Shown here piece after piece: positions 21,901 to 33,989 of a DNA stretch of 41,285 nucleotides (the stretch's first letter is position 1; every line of letters starts with the position of its first letter). This DNA comes from Melampsora larici-populina 98AG31 (Eukaryota > Basidiomycota > Pucciniomycetes > Pucciniales > Melampsoraceae), in the NCBI RefSeq assembly GCF_000204055.1, contig NW_006768820.1, forward strand, positions 68,776 through 110,060, read 5' to 3'. Below the pieces are notes generated by a model that searched no databases, was not told the origin of the DNA, and saw only the letters and a list, made by a program, of their open reading frames with translations. The translations under genes were made by a program, and so were the position numbers.

Positions 21901-24900
21901 TTGTGCGTGTGACTTCAATATAAGAAGGGACAATATCTGAGGTCAAATAGTGTAAGTTTGTTGCAAAAAAATTCTCAACATTTATCTTGACACAGACTTA
22001 TTGTAGCATGGCTTTGTTGCCTCATCCAAAAAGGCACGACTCTCTTGAGGCTTCCACGTCACAGGTTATAGAGTCAGGGCCCCAAGCTGCTTAATCTAGC
22101 TGGGGTTAAACTGTTCTAACCGGAGTAGGGACATTTTGGTTAATGCTTGAATTCAAAAACCTTTTGATAAGTTTGCAACTTTATGGTCCAGGAGGCTACC
22201 AAAATAATTGTTTCACATTTGTTTATGTCTTAAATTTATCGAAATCAAGAAGAGTTGTTTCATTTTGGGCAAATTGAACCACAACAGCTAACAACAACCT
22301 GTAAATTGAATGTGTTTGTAACATTGTGTGTTAATTGGGCGTAATTTGTTTTATTCTATAGAAATTGTTCCAATCAAGTTGATTTGTGCTTTGGGCATAT
22401 TGACGTAGCAATTGAAAGACAGACTCCGGGTTCTAAACTACAGATTTTGATCAGAAATCTGTTGTTCTGATCATGCTTTAAATCAGTCGATGTACCATTG
22501 TGTAACCATATATATTGTACCGCAGGATAGGCCACAAATTTTTGAATGATTAACCCATTTTGAAACATAATCAATTATGAGCTCGACAACTTCTTCCTTT
22601 CTAACAATCAGCAAATGAGGCTCCAATCTGACAGTGCGAATGTTTAGCAATGATAAGAGCCAGACGTTGAAAAGTATGAACCTGTCTTGATCAATCACAG
22701 CCACTGTTTTCGACCTCATGAATGACCGATCCATACGTATCCTGAAGATTTTTTTGTGAATGATGGTTGGGGATACGGGAAAGACCAATCAAGATAGGAT
22801 GTATAAAACTTGATTAATTGGTCACTGATTGTTGTGTATTTGTCAAATAAAGAATTTTATATGAAAATCAATAACAGTAAGAAACTAAATGATAGTTCAT
22901 TTGCGTCTTCAAATCTCGTGTTCGCACTTTGATGAAATTCATAAAGCAGTTCTGTATTAAATAGTGCACAGGACGGATGGTCAGATATCCACCCTGGATA
23001 GACTTGAATTTACTGCAAAAATTGTGTTAAGCAAGTGTCAAAAAATGGATCAGGATCTGAATATCAAAACTGCAATATTCAGAGGTATGTTGACTTGAAG
23101 AGCCAATGAGGACACAATTGTCAAAGAATACGTACTGAATTGCTACTGTATTGTGTCTTGACAATATGCGTATCGTGACTTTTGATTTGAAAACCAAAAC
23201 TTCCAAGTCAATGCCCTATGCCAACAAATTCACAATCACAAAAGTTTGACATGGGTGAATTTGCGGAATGCAATGTAAGGGTATCAAAAAACTGATAATG
23301 TCAAGTTTTGCGAGAAAGAACAAGGACGCTTACACTTTGGCTGTTTCAGTTTTGGAATCACCACTACAACCAAGGTATTAGCAACCGCAACAAGGAATTC
23401 ACCGTGAAATGGTGTCCGTAATAACATTCAAATTAGTTTGATTTCCTTTTGCTTGGGGATGCGAGTGTGATTGGTTGGACACAACCAGTGGTCAAAATTA
23501 GCAGCATGGGAAAGGGGAGGGTAGCGCCTTACGGAGGTTGCTAGATGAGTTCACATCAATTTCAGGAAGTGTAGTAATTTGACTTGCTCAGTGAAGTAAC
23601 ACGTCAGTGGATTTTGGTTATCAATGTTCTTATTGCCTTAACCGGCGGGTATGACTGCTTGGAATTCAGCGGTTGGACCAAGCGAAGATAAGAAGTTTAT
23701 AAGGGTGGATTGAGGTTTCCATAGACCCAATTATGTCTATTTAAACATCAGACTCTGTGGCCACCTGAATGATATATATATAGTGCTTGGTTGCATTGGA
23801 GTGGACAATAATCCAAGTCCATTATTACTGTGATACTGTGATTCTGTGATTACTGCGGTCTTTGTCAATTTTATTGGATCGGACTCAATCTTAATTATAG
23901 TATTATAGTGATACATTGATTGTTATCTGTTTTGAAGAGCAGTACCTACGAGTTTGCAGGTAAATGATAAACCTTTTTCTTGATTGGTGTTTTGGATTTA
24001 GATAGGTTCTAAATAACAATTACTACGCTCGCTTCTTCTTCTTCATCCGAATTATCTTAACACAAATAAAAGACTGTCAATCTGCTACGTGGACTTCATC
24101 ATAAGATTGCTTAATAATTTTGTTGGAGGATCTACTTATAAGTTTGTTCTGCTGAATAAAGGTATGACCTTGGAATCCATGATTGGTGGCCTGAACCAAA
24201 TTGTTGTTTATCTTTCTTAACAGGAGTAGCAGAAATATAATTGACAAACAAATCACATAGTATAAAGAACAATTAATTGTTGGTTTTGTCGAACAAGATT
24301 TGGTTTTTTGTTTGTTGTTAAAGGTGGCAATTTTGCTAATGGTATCTTGGCAGTTGGGATATTGATGTAGTGTCTGCTTACATCTTTGTTTGTGGGTCAA
24401 TCAGATCTGACTTTTGTCATTGATTCTCATTATCTAACTCAGTGGCATGGACATGTTTAGCTTTAATGTTGATTTAAATAACTGGGTTTTAATGTGGAAG
24501 TAGACAAATATTACCAGGGAAGCCCTTCATAGAATCAAACAGTGTGTTACAGGTAAGGCAAAGGGACAGATTTGGACAAACCATTGGTGTTTTTTTGGCT
24601 AATTAGTATTTTTCCCCTTGCTTAGATTTGAGCAATTTTCAGACACGAGGTTATTGTAAAAGCAGCAAGCCAGTGTCATTTTGTGTTATTTGATAAATTG
24701 TTTGGGTAATGTCACAAAGAAGAATTCTGTGATTGAGAAAATTTGACCAACATTTTTTCCCTGGATTGGTTCAAAATTCCCCAGCACCAAGTGTAACAAG
24801 GTTTTATTCTCAAAGCTAGACAGAAAACTGGTTACACTGAGATCAAGGGGTTTACAAAATACATTCCAAACCCTTACGTAAGTCATGGTATAGATGATGA

Positions 24901-24957
24901 TTTAATGGAATGTTGATGAATGTTTATTTCCTTATGTTACAAGGTCAGATAATAAGT
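21901..24957. other. AT-rich interval without a recognisable gene
   Basis: No domain motif seen. A 101-codon open frame on the minus strand (22788-22483) is the longest; its product is unrecognised and may be chance. Short features are an imperfect hairpin CCCAAGCT/AGCTGGGG near 22080-22105, and a triplicated TGTGAT word with 8-9 base spacing at about 23830-23855 downstream of a TATATATATA run (about 23771). Confidence 0.4.
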
Positions 24958-25985
24958 ATGCCTCCAAGAGCATGTGTGAGAAGTGCGGCAATACCTTTGG
25001 AGGCACATGAAAGTGAGGAATCATTGATACAGCGCTTCCCAAACAAAATACCTTTTAACATAGGGCCACAAGACAATCATTGCGCGAGCTGGGGAGCTTT
25101 TAGATAGAAACTTGAGCATTGTCTAAAAGATGCGAATCACTTGAGCGCAACTTATTCAAACTGTTGCCACAGGGTGCAGTAGATTTACTGTTGCGTTATT
25201 TTCCGGAGGACATGGGTGAGCAAGTGCCTGAATTGTATCAAGCACTTCTGACTGCAACAGATGAAGGTGAGAATTGGGTGCATTCCTTGACTGCAAATAT
25301 AGTCAAATACTTCCGCTGAAATTGAATTGTTCATGATAATAGAATCTCAAAATTTTTGCAGCCTGGTCCAAAAATACAACAAAGCTTTGTTGTTCACATT
25401 GCTTGGAGCAAAAATCGACAAAAGTGTGGCTGGGCAACACGGCGTCTATACCTTCAGGATATCTGGTCAAATCTCACATTTAATGGGTTCCCGTATCCCA
25501 CTCCCTGATGAGGAACTGGTTTTTAAACTATGCTTCATTTCTTATGCAAAATATACTTGCGACGATGGAAAAAACTCTATCAGCTGTTGGTTTACCTCAA
25601 GTAGATGAGGAGCATTATTGGAGTTACGACTGCCTGACAATGCAAGAAGTGTTGGTACCAACATGGTTGATCTGGACATAAGTGCGTGAAAGCATGAGGC
25701 AATGATGAATGTTGTGACTGGGGAGCAGAGACAAATTATTGATACGATACTGGAGGCTTTGAAAGAGAACATTGCTTATTTGGCTTTCCTCAATGCACCA
25801 GGGGGGACAGGCCAGACTTTTGTCTTGAATTGCCTCCTGCACTATTGTAACACAAACAGATTACCATTCTTGGCGTGCTCAGCAGCCGGTATAGCCTCTT
25901 TGTTGCTGCTGAACGGTCAAACAGCACATACACCGTGGGCAAAAGCCTGTCGCATCCACGGTTGCAACAGTTTGTCGCTGTATTG
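24958..25985 (+). pseudogene. Helitron Rep/helicase remnant with the Rep nuclease core deleted
   Basis: Pieces of a rolling-circle transposon protein appear in order. From 24958 the N-terminal zinc-finger region reads FNIGPQDNHCASWGAF, where the family usually has CxxC; the second Cys is Trp here. A TAG at 25105-25107 and a one-base-short G run at 25172-25174 follow, then NCCH, a GAVDL-like stretch and ELYQALLTATDE. Next come KYNKALLFTLLGAKIDKS, TFRISGQISHLMGS and PDEEL. The HUH nuclease domain should then follow, but the sequence jumps directly to helicase lead-in (LATMEKTLSAVGLPQ, about 25555) and the PIF1-like Walker A region FLNAPGGTGQTF (about 25790-25825). The Walker A Lys is Gln. Similarity stops after NGQTAHT, near 25930. 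Non-functional. Confidence 0.7.
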
Positions 25986-26090
25986 ACCCCGGTTTGTTAC
26001 ATGTGTATATTTGGCATGCAACACCGGCTTTTGCGCTGCGACATGGGCTTCGGGTTTGCAACATCGGTCAATCGCACCACTGAATCAAAT
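25930..26090. repeat. GTTGC/GCAAC-rich patch B
   Basis: Immediately after the break in Helitron helicase similarity, about 150 bases contain GTTGCAAC, TGCAACACC, TTGCGCTGCGAC and TTGCAACATC. This is the same word usage as the patches at 19.6, 30.2 and 34.85 kb. It may be an insertion that interrupted the helicase. Confidence 0.4.
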
Positions 26091-26414
26091 CCAGCACCCT
26101 GTGATCATTTGCTATTACATTGCTATTGGACCCTTCAGGGGCTCGCTCAATTCTTTACGTAAGGATTCGTTCATCTGGCCTATCCTGACTGAGCCTGGCT
26201 GATCCTCCCTTCACTTTTTAGTCACACGCCTGAACTAGACCACACTACGTACTCCTGAACTCCGACTGAGATCTTGATATCTGCCATTCTACCAAACCTA
26301 CGCCAAGCAACGCCATACCACTTTTCTGTCACCACACAATGTTGGATACCAGTACGGATTGGGAATGGGCTATGTATTACCTGATCAAATCAAAAAAAAC
26401 TTAGTCATGGCGGT

Positions 26415-26422
26415 TATAAAAA
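26415..26422 (+). promoter_or_regulatory. TATA box of the rust-family gene
   Basis: TATAAAAA followed by GGG lies 131 bases before the ATG at 26553. A pyrimidine-rich stretch (about 26455-26500) between them resembles a fungal transcription start and leader. Confidence 0.45.
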
Positions 26423-26552
26423 GGGCCGTAGTTTGGCACAAACGTTTTGCATTTCCCCATCCTCACCTCCTTTTATTGTTCTTTTACTACACATCACAGA
26501 TTTCCTGATTTCGAAAGCTTTGCAATTAAACCCATCCAGCGCCTTTTTCATC

Positions 26553-28367
26553 ATGCAATCCCAAGAAAAGCAACCTGCCTAGTCTGAAGATATGCAAGAA
26601 GACAATATTCAAAACAACCAAGATGCTGCCACACCCGTCACCAATGCGGCTGTAGCAGCCCTTGTGGCCAACAGCCTGAAGCAGCAAGCCAACCAGTTCA
26701 AAGGCATCATAAATGGCCTTCGAACTCAACTCAACAACTTCAAAGACCTTGGCAAGCAATCTGTGCGTAAAAAGAATGCCCCCCCCCCAGCTCAACTCCA
26801 GACACATCATCCACTTGGAACCGCATGAAGACAGGACCTTTGTCATTCCAAAATGATTACTCAACACCTTCGCCATCAGCTAGCAAAGACCCTCGAAAAT
26901 CAAAAGTTCCCGCTACACCTAAAGAATCTCCAGTACCCCCGCCTGCACATAGACGCCATCCACTCCAGGTGCTAGCGTCTGAGACCCCCGCAGATTTTAA
27001 AAGCACAAAGGCATGTGTATCCACTTTTATGCCATTTGTTTAGAAAAGCTAACTTTGTTATGACTTGGCATAACAGGAGGCTTTATACATCCATGTCAAG
27101 ATTCTTTGGGGTTTATTCAAGGCCAATGATGCCCCCCCCTGCCGGATCCCAGCCTCCTGACAGAGTTCTACGCTCGCTTCACCACTGCCAAACAAGTCAA
27201 ATCTGCAGTTACCGACCCTCGCAGCTGGTACTTGGTGGCCCAAAACGACATACTCACGTTGAGGTCATTGAAAAGCGCTGGCGGAAAGGTTGGACGAGGT
27301 ATGGACAATCTGGAACAAACTTACATACTCTACATCCATGGGGTTTTGGCAAAAGTGGGAATTTGAGTGTGGTGTCCCAACCTCAATGATTCACCCGATT
27401 CACTTTACAATTCAGCTTGCCAAATCACTGCCCTCAACACCTTTTGCCAGCTCATGGCAACCAGCGCTTATGATCACGCAAATGTCAACCCGTCCTATGT
27501 CAATGCCATGTCTCAATTCATCAATACTTACAATCATTATGTTCATCATTACATGACACGCAAGTTCAAGACGGAGTCGAAGGAAGCTGGAAAAGTTCAA
27601 GTGGATGGTGTGAAGAAGTGTATTCAGAAACACAGAGAGCGGGTGAGTACATCTTCTACATTACCGTCTACTCTGCCTCATTTGACTAAATAATACCAAT
27701 CAATGTTGTAGCTTTGTGAACTTCGAATGGCGTTTTTTAATGGAACAAATCAAAAGAATTTCCTCCCCGCTACCAAAAGATCCGTGAAAAAGTCCTTGCA
27801 CACAGTGACGATGAGGAAGTCCCTGGGAAATCTTACCTCATCAGCAAAACTCTGCCTTACCAATCAAAAAATGCCAGCAAGTTCATGAGAAGACTTGACA
27901 TTGAGATGAAGAAAGCTGCCGACATTGCGGGAGATACGATTCACAAGAGGCCGTGTCGATTGCCTAAGGAACTGGTTCCTTCCATTTTCAAAAAGGCGCC
28001 AAAAAACTTACCTATTGACTTCTACGACCCCAAATGGTATCGCTCACTTCACCCTGGCCAACAACGACTTGTGGCCCAACAAGATCAAGTTGCACTGTTA
28101 CCCAATGCATCTCAATCACTCTTTCCCCAAAGCCATCCTGATGAAAAACTCGGAGACGCCGCGTTCAACCACAAATATTTAGACATCCTCTTGCTTCCAT
28201 ACGTGCCGGACGACGACCATGAGGACGAAGCCGATTACGTGGGTGATGGGGATATTGATGAAGGCAATGACGATGATACAGACGATGTCATAATGTCCGA
28301 TGACAAGTCAGATTTTTTTTCAGGTGGAGATTTTGGAGCTTTGTGTGATGATGACAAAGCTGCTTGA
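26553..28367 (+). pseudogene. Multicopy rust-specific protein family member, repeatedly interrupted
   Basis: I recognise this as a protein family present in many copies in Pucciniales genomes; its function is unknown. Order: Gln/Asn-rich N terminus, Pro/Ser/Lys linker, ETPADFKSTK, a helical core (EALYIHVKILWGLFKAND; VWCPNLND; CQITALNTFCQLMA), a Lys/Arg-rich segment (KFKTESKEAGK), HSDDEEVPGKSY, KFMRRLDIEMKKA, KAPKNLPIDFYDPKWY and a very acidic C terminus. Introns: 27011-27076 (GC-AG) and 27643-27711, both phase 0. Defects: TAG at 26580-26582 (codon 10; a later in-frame ATG is at 26592), TGA at 27364-27366 before VWCPNL, and one-base-short homopolymers at 26779-26788, 27132-27139 and 27752-27755. 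Without these it would be about 550-560 residues. Same family as 4.26-5.48 kb. Confidence 0.65.
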
Positions 28368-28531
28368 GGACAAACAAATTTTTTTTGATGTTTTTTCTGT
28401 TTTTTTTCTTATGTGTTTCTTGCGTAGCCAAAGTGTGTCTTATTGTTGTGTCTCATTGTACTTGCTCAGTTTCTGCTTTGTGATGTACTTGAAATTATTC
28501 CAATGTTTTCTGCTTTGAAAGAGCAATGCGC

Positions 28532-30302
28532 TTACTGAAAACGGAGTTGATTCATTTCACAATTAAAAAGAAACCGAAAATATTGAACAATGAAATAACA
28601 GGGAAAGTAACAAAGATTGTAAATAACAATAAGTGAAATCTTCCAAGATTCCGTGTACTTTGATCTCTTGTCACACGGACACATTACAATGCCACCTTCA
28701 GCAATTCCAAAAGTATTGTCTGGTAAAAGTCTATACGCGGCGACAACTGAAACCTGATGCGGAGAGACAAAGAGTGTAGTTTCTTGAACTCTACCTATCA
28801 CACACTTGAGAAGATGTCCAATGTAGCAAAAGTGTTTAGACGGGGACATTCGATCTTTGAAAAACAAATCTTCAATTGGATTGACAAGAAATTTGGCCTC
28901 ATGGCCACCTGTTGGATTCTGAATAATATATATCTGCCGTATCATAGCGTTTTTCCATCCTTTTTGTACTTGATTATGTTGTTTGGTTTGAGAACGGAGA
29001 CATAAATATGGTCGGATACTTTCCAATTGGACTTGGTGACGCCTTGAGAACGGAATACTTGCGCGTTTGGAGGATGAGGAAGGTGGTGATGATGGCGAAT
29101 GCGGGGTGAAGTGACCTGAATCTCCGCAAGCAACATATCATAATGTTCATCTTGCAACACGATCCACTTTCCTGTGAGCGATGAGTTTTGACGCTTGGAA
29201 TTTGAAGTCAGAATGTCATCAATTGAATTGTTTGCAGTCAGTCTTTGTAGTTGTCCAAACTGACACATCATCGTTTTGTCCATCTCGGCTGAGACAAATG
29301 GAACCACATGGTTAGCCAATTGTATCAAACATATCAGTAAGTTATCAAAATAAACGCACCTAAGTGTGTGTTTGTCTCAATGTTTTGCAATGTGCCAATC
29401 AATCGCTCACCAGCAAACTCAGCGATTTGATTCAAGGGGCCCCAGCGCCTGATCATTTCAGGAATATGAAGAGCATAATGATGGTTTGGTATTACTACAA
29501 AGTCTCTAAAAATCTTAAGCGGGTTTTGGTGATACCTCTTGTAGAAGAATTCAAATAAATCTGCATCCTTTTTTGTGACAGATTTTGCACAGACAATATA
29601 CGTGCATTGGCACAAATCGGCAATATTAAGTAAAATCAGACCTCGATTTAAATTCACTGGAATATTTTCCACGTCAAAAACAAAGATATCAAGTACAATA
29701 AGCGGGAAGATTTAGGCAAACAAGCTGTGCCATTGAGCCGCTTTCAGTTTGCCGTGCTTAGATTCACCTAAGTTAGGAGGTAATCGTGTGATGCCGCTTG
29801 GTAATATGATATCCTTCATGAGCTTTCGAAATGAAGTTATATTTCCTTCTGGAAAAAGACCACCGTTCTATCCCGCATGGAGCTCTTCATCTTCTTCGTA
29901 TTCAAATTCACCATCGGGTGAGTTGTCATCTACATCTTCACATACATTTCCCATACCCTCTTCATAAAGCATTCGCTTTGCATGTTGGTCCAAAATTTCC
30001 ATAGCTGACCTTCTACGTTTTGCCTTAACTTTATCTTCTCTGTTAGGGGAGACAAAATCCCATTGGATTCTAAAATGTTGGTGTAATACACCTTCATACC
30101 AGTTGTGCATTATTCCCAGGGGAAGATCCAGCACTGGATCACGGTCAACGCCTAATCGCAACAAAGTGCAGTGCAAAAAGCGAAAAATTGCGCTGCTAAT
30201 TAAGAAACTCACTGCATGATTCTCTTGCGCTTTGCTGTGAGCGCAATGATCACCAAAAAGTTTGTATTGTGTTGCGGTAATCCGAGTCTCACTGCAACAC
30301 AA
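28532..30302 (-). pseudogene. CACTA/EnSpm-type transposase, C-terminal half of a second copy
   Basis: Motifs run from about 30170 leftwards: LGIMHNWYEGVLHQHF, an acidic segment, LPPNLG, then HHYALHIPEMIRRWGP, FAGERLIGTLQNIETN and an intron (donor GTGCGT, acceptor TCTCAG near 29285). It continues with MDKTMMCQFGQLQRL and a C-terminal region ending FGIAEGGIVMCPCD. The HYALHIPE...FGERxIGxL block aligns by eye with HFLQHL...FGERVIGMLI in the 5.7-9.7 kb copy. Two stops break it in frame (TAG 29870-29868, TAA 29714-29712) and the last part changes frame near 28950. The N-terminal half is missing; at about 30180-30330 the sequence passes into the GCAAC-rich patch C. Not active. Confidence 0.7.
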
Positions 30303-30335
30303 TTTTTCTCTCTCGCAACGAAAGAAATTGTGAAA
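30150..30335. repeat. GCAAC/TGCGC-rich patch C
   Basis: Contains CGCAACAAAGTGCAGTGC, TTGCGCTGC, TTGCGCTTTGC, GAGCGCAATG, GTTGCGG and CTGCAACAC within 185 bases, at the truncation point of the CACTA copy. Word content resembles patches A, B and D. Confidence 0.45.
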
Positions 30336-30502
30336 ATTCCTTTAAAAAATCTTGCACAACGGCGTTTGGTTTCATACTAACAAGATATGATGGAAGTTAA
30401 GGACTGGTGGTTACAAAGAGGGAAACCGCATGAATAAACCACTTAGGAGCCCTTCTCAACCTTTTTTTGATAGGAATGATCAGTCATTTTCTGGCCCAAT
30501 AC

Positions 30503-33500
30503 CTAAAGCGTCTTCTTAACCTTTTTCTGCCTGCCCAGTATCCTCTCTGCAATCCGCATAGCTTCTCCGTAGTCTCCTGGGGGCACGAAGTGCTTTTTCA
30601 GCCACTCACAAAGTCCCTCAGCGCGCTCAATCGTTTGCGAAGCCAATCCACCTCGATCGGCCGTAATAACATCTGCAGCAGCACTGAATGTGAGCTCACA
30701 GGCACATGACGTACCTACGCAACAAAGGTAGTCACGTGCAAGCGAAGCCAAGTTGCGAAAATGACAATCATGACACTGGCCAAGGCAAAACATCCAGTCA
30801 GTACAAGCAAAAGATCAAGACGCGGAAAGTGATCTATTTACCGCCCACCATTCCAAAATATCTTGATTGTCGTCGCACATGAATTTACCGGAAAGATAAG
30901 CTTGAAGTTTGGCGTCACCAGGTTGTTTGGTGTCAGTTTGCAAAGCAAAGATGTTGTGCTCCTTAAAAATGTTGTGAGTCGTGGGTTCAGATTGTTCAGC
31001 TACCTTTGGAGTCGGGGATGTGGCAGGGGGCTGATCTTGAAGTAAATGTTCATATACATCTTTCAAGACATCGTGTGCTGACTCGCTTTGTTCAGGGAAA
31101 AGCTTTTTGAAGAATTTCCCTCAAAATTTCGGATTCAACATAGTTGCAATGATGATCGCATGACAATGGAGCGCTTCTTCTTGATAATCTTCAAGTCGGA
31201 TGATCATGATACCAATCATGCTGGCTAGCCGAGGGTACGGAGTGTTGGATTTGATGGCTTTAAGGGCACCAATGACCGTGTTGTACTGGAATAAGACCGA
31301 TGCTGCATTGGGAGCATCACCTTCCATGCACTTAGTTGAGGTGTGGAATATCTGATTCAAATAAATACACTATCAGGAAAGGATACCTCAGGATGCAAGA
31401 GAAAAACAAATTACCCACGTGTAGCAAATTTGTAAGAGCCTCAATCATCTTCCAATCTTCAGGTGAGATGAATACACCATCGAAATTGTTGTCCTCATCT
31501 TCGTTCAACATGTGATTGACAATCTGCAACAAAGAACATCAGTTACTGTCAGTTACTAGCACAGTTAGTTTCTGATCAGATGTGACTTAAGTACCTTTTC
31601 GGCCTTGAGCAATCGCTCCAACATGTCCAAATATATGTTCCAGCGCTGACCGTGTGCAGCAATCAAGCCCGGTCCGGTGTAGCTTTCTTCTTTGGCAACT
31701 GCATGGAAGAGTTGCATTAATGGGCCATTGCGTGAAATTGTTTTGTTAACCTTGGCACACTGTTCAAGAGTGTGACATGTGAGATGGAGAAGCTGGGTGT
31801 GTATGAAGAAGAGAGCGTGGAAGGTAATGGAACACTAGCCTTGTGAATTGATTTTGAAAATGAATCACCTGATGAAATCTCCGTGGCTTCGATTTCATCA
31901 GCATCATTGCCTTCTTCACCGTCAACCTCAGACTTGTCATCTCCAACACACTGTTCGAGTCCATCTTTTCTGGATGGTGGCTCATCAATATCTTCATCAC
32001 AGTCTTCAATCAAGTCATCACCGGAATTGAGAATGATTGTTGGAACGGGTTTGTGGTTTTTAGGGAGATCTGGTAAAAGTAACGCTAGCTTTTGTCCTTT
32101 TGGCGCAGTCGGTTTACAAACTCCGGATTTGATTTGAGGACTTGCAAGACCTTCACAGTCAAAGCCAGCTTATGAGCATAGCATTGAATTTGATGCTGGC
32201 TAGAATCCCAATAGACCGGGTCTTCGGCCAATCAAAACATGTCCTTGAATTCTTTCGCAGTGAGATTGTTGGTACCACCAGAGTCGGTGGGGCTACCATG
32301 TGGAGACTCAAAAACAAAATAAAGACCAGATTAGTGTTGGAAAAACCAAGAGACATGTGAGAGATAGACCTATTCTTTTGTGTAGGCCATGCCTAATGAG
32401 AAAACGTCCGACTGGGCGAGCAGGGAGAGCTCCATAATGATTCCAAGCAACTAACTTGAGGGTAAGATGGTGAACATGGAATTTCCATTTCTTGTCGATG
32501 TACGATACTGATACCCCAATGAACGCCCGTCGACCTCGCTTGGTTGTCCATACGTCATGGATCAAGCAGAATTTGCCAGGCAGATTCTGTGATTCTATCA
32601 TGTCAGACAAAGCTCTTCACGTAGTAAGAGAAGAAACATAAAACTACAAAACTGACCTGTAATGTTTGTATCACATCATTGTGCATACCTTTGTAAAGCT
32701 TCATCGCCTCCCTTGCAGCCCAAGCTGGAGTGTACAAAACAGCGGATGGATTAGCAAATTGGAAGGCTGCAATGAGCATCGGGTCAGCCATTCGGTTCCA
32801 AGGTAGTGCATGTCTGACTAGCCAAAGGACCAGCATGCAGTTCAGCAACCTAACAGTGAACTTTGGTATCTCCAAAAACATGTCAAGGAGCAAAGTCTTG
32901 TGCCCTTTGGCTGCCTCTACTTCTTCTTGATGCGTTGGAGGTAGTTTGACGCCAGCTGCGATCGCTTTGTCTTGGGAACGGCAAGGTTTACGTCCAATGG
33001 CACCATCCCGGTGACCTTTGAGGTTAAAGTGATTGGTCGCCCCATTGCGATAGCTCTTACGCACCACAAACAAGGGCATGACTTCGGTTCAGTATCTTTG
33101 GGCTGGATACGATAACAAGAGTGAGAGACAAAGAGGGAGGGAGAGTAATAGATGGCAATAGATGGAAATTGAAAGAAAGGTGAGCGATATGTGATTCAAA
33201 GGTTTATTGGGATTACACTTACGTTCTCTTTGTCCCATTCAGGTTCACCATAGTAACTGAATAGCTTGTTGGTCTCCTCAGCGGTTTGCTTGGATCTGCC
33301 AGGTTTTTTCGGGTTTGGGTTGGAGATCAACTCAATGTCGGAATTGTTTTCAACCATTTTGACAAGGGCTTTTGAAACTGGTCAACGCTGCAAGAATGGG
33401 ATTAAGTTCACTAAACATGACTACAAGGCAAAAAGACAACTAAGTGGTATATACATACTTTCTTTTTCCCTTTGGCCCAACCCTTTCCCTTCTTGCGTTT

Positions 33501-33926
33501 CGAAAGCTTTCTTTTTTTCTTCTTTGGCTTTCCTCCGGATTGCTCTGCCGTGGACTCGACCGATGACGAGTCTGTGCCTTTGTCTGATGAATCCTCAGTT
33601 GAGGATTCTTCGGGGTCTCTGTCGTCACTTGTGAGTTTAGTGTCAAGAATCTCAATAGGATCTTTAGAGGTTGTAGACTGGCAAAATGGTGATGGTACTG
33701 CAAGACGGGAATCTCGAGGCTGGGCAACAAAACCAGGATTGGTTCGCGTAGATTGTGGGCTACGGGGACAAAGACTACGGCTGCCAGTAGGAGAAGGTGG
33801 GTGAAGCAAAGACAAGGACAATCGGGAAGATGCTTTTGCTGCCTTCTTAGCAAGTTCAGTTTGCGCTTGGTTGGCTGCCTTGAGGTTCGCAGCAGCAGCG
33901 GCGCCTGGTTTATAACGAGGAGTCAT
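30503..33926 (-). pseudogene. hAT-type transposase, almost complete but interrupted
   Basis: Order on the minus strand: a Ser/Lys-rich N-terminal exon (ATG 33926, donor GTATGT); a second candidate start at 33357 (MVENNSDIEL); a BED-finger-like zone (C-rich CPCLWC, then NGATNHFNLKGH) split by a frame change near 33080; FCLIHDVWTTK with the first catalytic Asp (about 32570); HLTLKLVAWNH; PTDSGGTNN with the second Asp (about 32285); and IQCYAHKLAL. An acidic linker (about 31950-31850), GQRWNIYLDMLERLLKAEK, FISPEDWKMIEAL and IIATMLNPKF follow. The end is the C-terminal dimerisation domain (FRNLASLARDYL, ELTFSAAADVIT, ERAEGLCEWLKKHF). In-frame TGA codons at 32234-32232 and 31123-31121 and several shifts break it. 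Short introns separate most blocks. No terminal inverted repeats identified. Confidence 0.75.
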
Positions 33927-33989
33927 GGCAGAAAAGGAAAGATGAAATTGATAGTGGAAAGACAGCTGGGGAGAGAGTGGAAAAAACAA

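Noticed and set aside
22435..22510. Possible tRNA arm-like GGGTTCTAAACTA sequence
   Set aside because: No cloverleaf could be folded around it; no acceptor or anticodon stem pairing.
23470..23960. Possible LTR with a TATA run and short TGTGAT repeats
   Set aside because: I found no TG...CA ends, polypurine tract or matching second copy, so it stays unassigned.
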